From positions 19,424,001 through 19,488,000 of the forward strand of contig JARKIP010000017.1 in assembly GCA_029990175.1 (NCBI GenBank): 64,000 nt of DNA, given 5' to 3'. Position numbers and translations under genes: made by a program. The notes below the pieces were generated by a model, which saw nothing but the letters and a program-made list of their open reading frames with translations, had not been told where the DNA came from and did no database searches. Positions 55,461-64,000 of the stretch are shown here, piece after piece; the first letter of the stretch is position 1, and each line of letters begins with the position of its first letter. The DNA comes from Petunia secreta. Its lineage: Eukaryota; Streptophyta; Magnoliopsida; Solanales; Solanaceae.

Positions 55461-57758
55461 TGTCACGACCCAACTTAGGGCCGCGACGGATGACCAACAC
55501 TAAGTGTCGATCATCACTAATCCTACTGATAATATGCTAACCATTATAACTGATAAATAGAATAAGCATAAACCTAGCTGATAAGGAGTATGCAATGCAA
55601 ATAGCTGACAAGGCTAACATAAGCTGACATACATAACATACTGACTGCACCACACAGGGACATATCTACAGGCCTCTAAGAGTGATGAACTGAATATACA
55701 AAGGACGAGATAAGGCCCCGCCATACCCAAGCTGGCTGACTGTACACATACCAAAAGATAAGTAACTCCGGGAGTAAGCGGAGTAACTCCAGTAGCTGAT
55801 AGATGGCCTACTAACATGGTCCAAGTATTGATCTATCTGCACCTGCGCGGCATGAAACGCAGCGCCCCAGAAAAGGGCGTGAGTACGATATGTACCAAGT
55901 ATGTAAGGCATGAGCATATAATATGTCATAGCTGAATGAAACTGTTGGCTGGAATATAAATATGTAAACATGAGCTGGAGCATAGCAATATAGCTGGAAA
56001 TCTGAAGAACGTACTAAACATGATATGAATATTAGCTGAAGTCTAGCTTAATCTGAACCTGAAGACTGAGCAGAACTATACTGATAAATAACTGTAATAT
56101 GACTGATAGCTGGTTACTAGAAACTGGAACTGATAACTGTCAACTGATACTGACGCTAAGAACTGGTGGCTGATAACTGAGAACTGATAACTGTCAACTG
56201 ATACTGACGCTAAGAACTGGTGGCTGATAACTGAGAACTGATAACTGTCAACCGATACTGACGCTAAGAACTGGTGGCTGATAACTGAGAACTGATAACT
56301 GTCAATTGATACTGACGCTAAGAACTGGTGGCTGATAACTGAGAACTGATAACTGGTACCGAGCTAAAGCTGAACTGTTATCTGAACTGGTACCTGTCTG
56401 GTGTTATGGGCTATATCCCCCCAAATCAGGTAACTGAACATCTGAACTAGTACCTGTCTGGCGTTATGGGCTGTATCCCCCCAAATCAGGTACTGAAAAC
56501 CGGAACTAGTCTCATGTATAATCATGCAGTGCATATTGTGGCTATATACGCATATATAACAAACCTGGTGGGTGTTATGGGCTATATCCCCCCCAGCCAG
56601 TAATATCTAGTCTCTCTGGTCAGAGTGTGTGAATGACACCCGGTCACACTAGGTGTTTCAACTCCCGCCTGAACCAGAGGGGCTGTATCCCCCAGACGGG
56701 TAGTATCACACGCGACCGGACTGTGCGTCCAATGTCCAGCCTCTATGGGGGACTCCAAATCACACATAACATGATCACAATATAAGCATAAGCATGTATG
56801 AGGCATAACACATGCGGCGACAATATATATGGACTCAAAGGAATTATAAGAAAACTCTGGATGGAATTGTAGACACAACCTGAAACTTAGAATTTGTCTA
56901 ACTCTTTGATTTTTATAAAAATTTCGGCAGAGTTTCCACTGAAACTAGATGATACGCAAAAACAGAACCAGCACTATACTATACACGGGAATGGATACCC
57001 GGATAAACTGATAACATAAACATGTTAAACGGATAACAAGATGAGACAGCTGGATGACATAACAAATCCGCACATAGAATGTCTGGACAGCACCACTGTC
57101 CTGACTTTCAACCTTATTTTCAGAGTGTAGATCAAAGTTATAGACTTCATAGTCTTCATGAAAGTTTTAGATATATGTCTTAGGGTTCTTGGGATTCTTA
57201 AAGAATCTAAATATCAATTTTGTATAAGGAGTTATGATCAATATACTAACAACTGTCCAAAGATCAAAACAATTTTCCAGATTTTGAAACGTTTTGTCTT
57301 GCTGATTTGGACGTCTTTCACCTTGGATTTTAGTACCAAATTAAGTATATACAAGGTTTCCTTGGTACCATACAAGTTTCTCAGAAGAAATACTAAGTTT
57401 AGTACTAAGAAAAACTTTAAAAGCTAAAAGACACATGCCTTGCCAAAAGAAAGGTTTACTCTTACATACCTTTGATGTTTCTAGCTTCTAAACTTCGTTT
57501 CCTTTGAATTCCACACCTTCTAAAGCTTAAAACAGCTATAAAATAGAATTTAGATACTTTACTTAGCTATGAAGTAATTCTAAAACTCAAACTATAGACG
57601 AAATTGAAGGTAGCATAATGTTACCCTAATCGCGTAGAGCGTTTTGACGCAATCCATCTTCCGTTTCGTGTCAAAATTGATGTTCTATCTTCAAAATCAT
57701 AAAAAAATGGATTCAAACTGAAAAAGCTCTGTTTATATCATGGTTTTACTTGAAATGT

Positions 57759-57796
<38 letters not shown>

Positions 57797-58189
57797 TTCT
57801 CTTTTATAATAAAAACATTTCATTTCTAGCCCTCTTTTGCGCTTATGTCCCTTTTTCTGGTCTGACTTCTGATGCTCATATCTTTTTATCTATAAGTTAT
57901 ATGAGCAAACCATTAAAAGTGTTGGAAACTACACTCCAAGACCCTCAATTTGGTATATGATATGTCCCCAAAAGACTTCATATAGCACATGAAATTAATT
58001 GCTGAAAAAGCTCCGTTACAAGGCAATTCCTTAGTCAGTTTTTCCGCAACTTAAATCTGATTTTTCCCAAACTTTATATTCAACATATAAACATCATATA
58101 TGGTCATATTATTACTTTAAACTCACTTAAATCATTCTTAACATGATATTATAATGATATACGTCAATTTAGACGTACGGGGTGTAACA
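55461..58189 (-). mobile_element. G3 5' LTR (right), 2729 bp
   Basis: Near-identical to 48417-51133, with the same 54-bp array (56127-56355). The GA tract at about 57762-57793 is longer than its partner, which accounts for most of the 12-bp length difference. Confidence 0.95.
56127..56355. repeat. 54-bp tandem repeat in the right G3 LTR, 4 copies
   Basis: Same unit and copy number as in the left LTR (copies at 56127, 56181, 56235, 56289 plus a partial), with single-base changes such as CAACCGATAC and CAATTGATAC. Confidence 0.95.
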
Positions 58190-59249
58190 TGAACACCAAA
58201 TCGACTTTGTCCCGGGATCCCAAATCCCAAACAAGCCGGCTTATAGGAGCAATCCGGAGGATAAAAGAGAATTGCAAAAGCAAGTTGATGAATTGCTCAC
58301 TAAGGGCTTGGTGAGGGAGAGCTTAATTCCTTGTGCCGTACCCGTGATCCTTGTTCCCAAAAAGGATGGCACTTGGAGGATGTGCGTTGATTGTCGGGCC
58401 GTGAACAAAATAACGGTAAAGTACCGTCATCCCATTCCCCGACTTGATGATATGTTAGATGAATTAAGTGGTTCATGTGTGTTTAGCAAAATTGACCTTA
58501 GGTCCGGCTACCATCAAATCCGGATGAAACCCGGTGATGAATGGAAGACCACATTCAAGACCAAGTTTGGTCTCTATGAATGGTTGGTGATGCCCTTCGG
58601 GCTCTCCAATGCACCTAGTACTTTTATGAGGCTAATGAACCATGTTCTAAAGCCATTCATCAACAAGTTTGTGGTCGTCTACATTGACGATATATTGATC
58701 TATAGCAAATCAATAGACGACCATGTTGATCACCTTAGGCAAGTGCTTTAAAACTTGAGAGCCGAAAAGCTCTATGCTAATTTTAAAAAGTGTGCCTTTG
58801 GTGTTGAGAAGGTAGTCTTCCTTGGGTTTGTTGTGAGTGCCCAAGGAGTGGAGGTGGATGAGTCTAAGGTAGAGGCCATACGTGATTGGTCTACTCCTAC
58901 TACCGTGACTCAAGTGAGGAGCTTTCATGGTCTTGCTAGCTTTTATAGACGATTTGTGAAAGACTTTAGCTCCATCGCCGCTCCACTCACCGAATTGGTG
59001 AAGAAGGACCAACCTTTTGTGTGGGGAGGGCCTCAAGAGAAGGCCTTCCAAGAATTGAAAAGTAGGTTGAGTACCGCCCCTCTATTGCAATTGCCCGACT
59101 TCGGAAAGGCATTTGAGGTTGAATGTGATGCCTCGGGGGTGGGAATTGGTGGTGTTTTAATGCAAGATAGCAAACCCATCGCCTACTTTAGTGAGAAATT
59201 GAAAAGGGCCTCCTTGAATTACTCTACGTATGACAAGGAGTTGTATGCC
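58190..59249 (+). pseudogene. G2 reverse transcriptase and RNase H start, cut by G4
   Basis: Continues the G2 pol after G3 (TGAAC at 58190-58194 is the duplicated target). HQIDFVPGSQIPNKPAYR leads into RT: LVRESLIPCAVPVILVPKKD, SKIDLRSGYHQIRMK, FGLSNAPSTFMRLMNHVL, VVYIDDILIYSK with the intact catalytic YIDD. RNase H opening follows (FYRRFVKDFSSIAAPLTELV, FEVECDASGVGIGGVLMQDS, SLNYSTYDKELYA). One stop lies at 58749-58751. The frame is broken at 59250 by the G4 LTR; the remainder of pol is not in the window. Confidence 0.92.
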
Positions 59250-60800
59250 TGACACGACCCGAAATCCGGTTAGGCCGTGCGGGCACCCGACATCCTTCCC
59301 TAGACCCGTCGGGCGAACCCTTACCAATTAAATTAGGCAAATAAATATAATTCAATTCATTAATAAGAACAAGGCTTAAAAAAAAACACTGACATACTGA
59401 TACCTCTAAGCTGTACAAAAGAAATTACAGCTGACTACCCAACATACTAGGTTTAGGGTTATCCAGACCAGACATCTAAGAGTACAAAAGAAGACAAATA
59501 CCTCCTGAAGGGAGCAAAATGCAACTGAAATAATAACCAATAAACTGGTGGCCATCCGGAATAAAAGCTGGCTCACCCTGACAGCTGAAGTCGTCTTCGC
59601 TCCTTCACAACGCGGCGAACTCAATCCTGGAGCGAACCTGCCGAAACGAAATAGATAGACAAGAAACAAACAACAAACAAGGGTGAGTCAAAAGGACTCA
59701 ATAAGTGGGGCAGACTAGCCACCTCAAAGAATAGGATAGCTAGCGAGGGAGGAGAAACAGATAAACCAAATTTCTTTTATTTAAATTATAAAAAGGTAGA
59801 GCCAGATAACAACCGAAAACACGTAAGAAACTTATAAACTCAACCAAGGATGCGTGCCAGAAACATAACAACAAATAAGAAATGCACATATAAGCAGGAC
59901 AATAGTTATGTACCACAAGTTTACACAATGGTATGAAATAAAATGAAATAAAATGAAGTGAGATGAAATGAGATGAAATATGATGCGAAGGGTCACATGT
60001 GCCCGTAATCCCATCCCGAAGCGGAATACTCCTGCATTCGAGGGGAATCCAATCTGATAACCAACTGGAGCGGAATACTCCTGCACTCTCCTGGGGCGGA
60101 ATACTCCTGCACCCGATATAATGCAATGGAGCGGAATACTCCTGCTCCTGGGGCGGAATACTCCTGCCATCAATATGATACAATGGAGCGGAATACTCCT
60201 GCTCCTGTGCGTATTGCTACTGCTAAGCTAAGGGATTAAATCCCTTAGCTTGACCGACATACATAATTAATTTTTAATTATTATATTTTTTTGTTTTCTT
60301 TTATTATATTTTCTTTTCTTAACGAAAATTAAAATAGTACCCTACGATATTCGAAATAATTCCAACTTTTGCATACAAGTTATACAAAATATATGTAACA
60401 TACTCGCGAAGGCGGATCTCAAATTGGACTCCCGAAACTCAAGATGCGAATTTAAATGAAAAGAAGTCAAATTATTTAACTTTCGGCATTTTAGCGGAAA
60501 CTAGCCGAACAACATCGAAATTCACTTTCGAAAGTTCACAAAAGTCATAAATAATCATACGAACCCAACGGCGCTTTCGGATTTCGAATCGGAGCTCATT
60601 CGGCAAAAACCGAGCTCGAAAATCTCCTTTTAATATTAATTGCCAATAAAAACTGAAACCTTCTTCCGATGCCTACCAAACGAGGTCTAATTTAGCTCAA
60701 ATTTTGCAGACATGTCCTAATGGACATTATGAATATTTTAAAATTATCGGCACGCCAATCGGAGTCCTAGCTTCCGAAACGACTGACCGAGGTCGTTTCA
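59250..60800 (-). mobile_element. G4 3' LTR, 1551 bp, inserted in G2
   Basis: On plus it begins TGACACGACCCGAAATCC and ends GGTCGTTTCA, so on minus it runs TGAAACGACC..GTGTCA. A polypurine tract adjoins it at 60801, so this is the 3' LTR of a minus-strand element whose 5' LTR lies beyond the right edge. It interrupts the G2 RNase H directly after the LYA codons. It contains the hairpin-motif cluster and an (ATGAAATRA)-like tract at 59930-59985. Confidence 0.82.
60018..60205. repeat. Six GGAGCGGAATACTCCTGC-type motifs in the G4 LTR
   Basis: Copies near 60019, 60067, 60094, 60129, 60150 and 60185. Most have arms GGAG and CTCC around CGGAATA; GGGGCGG and GAAGCGG variants occur. Spacers vary (TCCTGG, ACCCGATATAATGCAAT and others). 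Confidence 0.93.
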
Positions 60801-60815
60801 TTCTCCTCCACTTAA
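60801..60815 (-). other. G4 polypurine tract
   Basis: On minus, AAGTGGAGGAGAA lies directly before the 3' LTR start, as expected for plus-strand priming. The G4-internal stretch 60816-61190 has no recognised gene. Confidence 0.75.
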
Positions 60816-61591
60816 ACTCTCGTTCGTCCTCGAACGAGCCTAAATCTAAAGCAAGATTTACGCAGATAACAAGAGAACTTGCACAACCTTCATAAACTAC
60901 TCCACGGACATGATCTCATAATTACAGAATCAGAGTTATGACATGCACATCAAACCCTTGGATAAAAACATAGCTGGATAATATCATAACATCATTGCCC
61001 AAGTTATTCTGACTAAACCGATCCTTCCTCGATCACGAGAGGAGAATTCTACATTTTCGAAGCAAAGATATACGAAACTCTGGATGGACTAACATGATTC
61101 AGCCGAGAATCACCTTTTCGATATACCTTTCGATATAGAACAAGTCGATGAAACAAAGAATTAGCTTACGCTTGATGTAATAGGGGGAACCTTTGAAGTA
61201 CCTTGTCAGTACATATTATAGAAGATTTGATGCAAGCTATATTATTTTTACAAACACACTAGGCAACATCTCAGTTGATGTTAGTGTTGTTCCGCAAGCT
61301 CCTTGTGGGGATGTAGTTACTCATATCCTAATGTATGTCAAAGGTTCATCTGAACAGGGTCTATATATAAGGATAAGGATCAGGCAAATACTTCTGGATA
61401 GTATGATGCAGACCAGGAATGACCCCCAGACTGAACACCTACTTTAGGGTATTTTCTTTGAATTGAAAATATTATGACTTGAAAAGGTGAAAATAAAATA
61501 GAGATGTAGTTCGACCATGAGCCGAGACAGAATACCAGCAACAAAGTTGATTACATGTTTACCTATAATGCTAAAGTAACTTCTTAAAGAA

Positions 61592-62029
61592 TTGAGGTGT
61601 GAAAGAGATATACACACCAATGATGGATTGTCGACAAGCTGCACTAGACCTTTAACTCTAAGTTTTCATGAAGTAAAACAGCGTCAGTATAAAAATCGAG
61701 TCATAATTGAATACAGACAAATAGCCAGAAGAAAACCGGAGTCACCATACAGGGTTACTACTGACGGTGTTCTCACGTATACAGATAGACTTTATATCCC
61801 TGATGTTGCAGATTTACATGAATGGATTATAATAGAGGCATATTATTCCAAATACGCTGTTCATCAAGGTTCGACTAAGACGTACCATGATCTTAAGCAG
61901 ATTTATTGGTGGTACGGAATGAAGTGTGACATAGCAGAATTTGTGGCTCAGTGTTCTAATTGTCAGCAAGTTAAAGTCGTGTCATCTTTCCAGACTTTAT
62001 GCTTTCAGCAGGTAGGTACGTATATATGA
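61592..62029 (+). pseudogene. Gypsy integrase zinc-finger (H2C2) fragment, plus strand
   Basis: The frame reads YRVTTDGVLTYTDRLYIPDV, ADLHEWIIIEAYYSKYAVHQ, GSTKTYHDLKQIYWW, then CDIAEFVAQCSNCQQVKV, the H2C2 integrase zinc finger of chromovirus-type gypsy elements. It closely resembles the minus-strand G3 segment near 52400. It is on the opposite strand to G4, so it is probably an inserted fragment. Upstream residues of the frame do not match a known domain. Confidence 0.75.
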
Positions 62030-62394
62030 TCAGGTTGCCAGCTTATCTCTGTCATTAATAGATTATTAGTGGGTTTAGCAATGATCGACACTCATTGTAG
62101 ATTTCTGTCGTGGCCTTACTTTGGGTCGTGAGAAAAGTGGTATCAACACTTCAGAGATTTAATATTACCATTCAGTATTTGGAGGAAAACTCCTCCACTT
62201 AAAGCACAAACTTATGCAACCATTTGAATAGGAGTAACCATCCTCGCACAGTCTACTGGACTAAAGAAGATTTAGCTAAAAGCTGAACGTAGGCAGACCT
62301 AAGCTACCAACTACACTTTCGAGTTGCCAAACAGCTGCAACTCTCAAGTTCACAACTCCATACCTTTGCCGTAAATACCACCGCCTGATGGATG

Positions 62395-62545
62395 GTACTT
62401 CTATATAAAAATTTCGGCAGAGTTTCCCCTGAAACTGGATGATCCGCAAAAACAGAATCAGCACCATACTATACATAGGAATGGATACCCGGATAAACTA
62501 ATAACATAAACATGTTAAACGGATAACAAGATGAGACAACTGGAC
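62395..62545. repeat. Fragment of a G3-family LTR
   Basis: About 140 bp (AAAAATTTCGGCAGAGTTTC, GATACCCGGATAAACT, GTTAAACGGATAACAAGATG) match 49872-50008 of the G3 LTR with few changes, in the same orientation. No LTR end is included, so it is a scrap rather than a solo LTR. Flanks 62030-62394 and 62546-63369 hold nothing I can assign. Confidence 0.8.
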
Positions 62546-63369
62546 CACAACAATAATATGCTTCCAAAACAATAATATGCTTACCCGGCCACAATAACAC
62601 GTACTCTGGCTCAACACAGAGAACGTCACAAGCGGCTACCAATCGCCCAAGCTCACTAGTGCCGGACGAAGAAGAAATGGAAATGGATCGAGGATAGAAA
62701 TAATTAGAGCTTCAGGAAGTTCATCTTCTTATTTGCTTGGCTACCAAAGCTAGACTACTTTCGCGTCAAGCGAGCCAAAAAAATCGCAATTGAAGAGATA
62801 GACATTAAATAAGCTTTATGGAAAAACATCCATACCAATTTTAACCTTCCAATAAGAACGAAATTCTGACAATTTATCAGTAAACTCTTTTACAACTGAG
62901 AGAAGCTCATGGAATAACATGACTCTACTAGCATCTTGAACCAAGAGGAGACACGTAGATCGAGTATCACTTACAAATCACTTTACACAACGACACTTCC
63001 TGATGGTCACGAATAAGAATCCCATCATCCTACCAACACTGATTTCCGAGGTGCGGTAAACTGAATTGACATAATAACAGAAGGTGGCGTAACAAGATGC
63101 CTAGCAGGCAATAGCAATACTCACCGTCAAATCTCCCATATTTAGATCATATAAACTAGTAGGGTTTCATAAATGCCAGGAATAAATCGTATCAGAAGCT
63201 CACCCCTCTACCGCAACCGATTCTTAATAGAAATGACATCCAAGGAAACCATCGAAACATGATAAGAGACACTATTTCCAGATCGATCGGAAAGATAAAT
63301 CTTACTTACAGATAAGAGAAGAAGAAACACATGAGTCTACTACATCGGATGCCTCAGCATCCTGCCAGA

Positions 63370-64000
63370 CTAGCAGTTCATAGAACTGCCTCTGCAGCTG
63401 AATCGAGCCACTACCCTGACAATTACTTCTAGAAGAACCACTACCACCACGCTCTCGACCTCTATTGGATGGTGGCATTTCTCTGATTTATTAACATTTA
63501 AATGAAATTCCTGCGACTGTGCAGGTGTCTGAGGGCAAAAAGAAGGACCATTGTCTACTTGCTGGAGTAAGGAAAAACTCTTTAAAGGATAACCAGACTC
63601 ATGACAGTGATAACAGATTTTCATTGAAAATGGAAGCTGGACATATTGTCGATAGCTATAAAGAGAAAAACTGGGTCTAATCTTGATGAACGACTTGCGC
63701 ACTTTGAGAATCACGCTCTACAAGCTGAGATAACCTGGAAGGTGACTTCAAAAAAATAATCAGAACACTTACCTCCAAATGAGGTACCATGGTTGCCCAC
63801 CAGGGCCACGAGATTTCTTGCTCTCCCGCTCTAACTTACGGTATGCCTCGAGCCTTCGAGCAATATCAACAACATTATCAAATGAAATCCCGACCTCAAT
63901 CTCTCGAGCCATCTGGGATCTCAAGGAAAAAGAAAGGTCATCAATAAATCTTTGAATCTCTCGAAAGGCTCATGAACTAATTCAAATGCATATTCGGCCA
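63370..64000 (-). pseudogene. Gypsy gag fragment, probably G4, running off the window
   Basis: On minus from the edge: EIQRFIDDLSFSLRSQMARE, IEVGISFDNVVDIARRLEAY, ESKKSRGPGGQPW, then in another frame ICYHCHESGYPLKSFSLL, a zinc-knuckle remnant (C-x-x-C-x-x-x-x-Y in place of H). This is the C-terminal half of a Ty3/gypsy Gag. Orientation and position fit G4, but no open connection to its LTR is seen. The 5' part lies beyond base 64000. Confidence 0.7.

Larger units (their letters stand above)
48417..58189 (-). mobile_element. G3: complete-ended Ty3/gypsy element in G2, TSD TGAAC
   Basis: Two LTRs (48417-51133 and 55461-58189) flank a minus-strand interior of only about 4.3 kb. TGAAC occurs on both sides (48412-48416 and 58190-58194). 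On minus: LTR beginning TGTTACACCCCGTACG and ending GGTCGTGACA, primer site, gag, a shortened pol and a polypurine tract. Type judged Tekay-like chromovirus from the LTR start, polypurine context and C-terminal chromodomain-like sequence. The coding part is broken, so it would depend on another copy. LTRs differ by perhaps 1-2% by eye plus one microsatellite length change. Confidence 0.93.

Noticed and set aside
59740..60183. 147-residue minus frame with CRSIPPQE repeats
   Set aside because: Reading of the G4 LTR hairpin cluster; no independent coding evidence.
1..64000. Plastid or mitochondrial insert
   Set aside because: No organellar gene or rRNA segment recognised on either strand by reading; the tRNA-Arg is of nuclear type.

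Overview
The window looks like nuclear DNA of a flowering plant, most likely a Solanaceae species. It is AT-rich, its single ordinary protein gene has plant-type introns and a plant ribosomal-protein promoter, it carries a nuclear tRNA gene, and most of the rest is layered plant transposons. The family assignment is an inference from repeat types I recall; no marker in the window proves it.

Region by region. (1) 1-2418: a decayed MULE transposase tail on the minus strand, then a field of degenerate foldback-forming repeats. (2) 2422-3233: a Tourist-like MITE with a TTA target duplication. (3) 3344-5438: the one clear host protein gene, 60S ribosomal protein L18a (eL20), three exons, with a site II plus telo-box promoter. 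(4) 5439-8560: intergenic, with diverged pyrimidine-rich duplications, TTC and TA microsatellites, and a minus-strand tRNA-Arg(ACG). (5) 8802-19117: a Stowaway-like MITE split by a roughly 10.1 kb MULE (8819-18895) with a 10-bp target duplication. The MULE carries a DUF1985-type gene with premature stops (+), a GRF zinc-finger gene (-), a 95-residue unknown gene with its own TATA box (-), a near-complete transposase with two single-base frameshifts (-), and several tandem arrays. (6) 19292-21466: the 3' part of a CACTA element and a copia-type gag remnant. (7) 21467-27897: mostly non-coding, apart from a 914-bp 5'-truncated RTE-type LINE with a perfect 16-bp target duplication. (8) 27898-40106: a decayed Ty3/gypsy element (G1) interrupted by a reverse-oriented Tat-lineage element (E1). 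(9) 40107-44204: Ogre/Tat fragments, a 30-bp minisatellite and a second Tat fragment (E2) carrying the same antisense ORF as E1. (10) 44205 to the right edge: gypsy element G2, interrupted by a complete-ended 9.8 kb chromovirus-like element G3 (2.7 kb LTRs, TSD TGAAC) and by a further gypsy element G4 that runs out of the window.

How the parts relate. The eL20 and tRNA-Arg genes are housekeeping translation genes in a small gene island at the left. Everything from 8.8 kb onward is transposon-on-transposon. The order of events can be read from interrupted frames: Stowaway before MULE; G1 before E1; E2 before G2; G2 before G3 and G4.

The least ordinary material is the MULE and its cargo, the clusters of short hairpin-forming motifs inside the LTR or leader of G2 and G4, and a conserved antisense ORF with its own TATA box in two Tat copies. 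I found no CRISPR array, prokaryotic gene cluster or organellar insert. Lineage names for transposons are from memory of protein families; no database search was possible.
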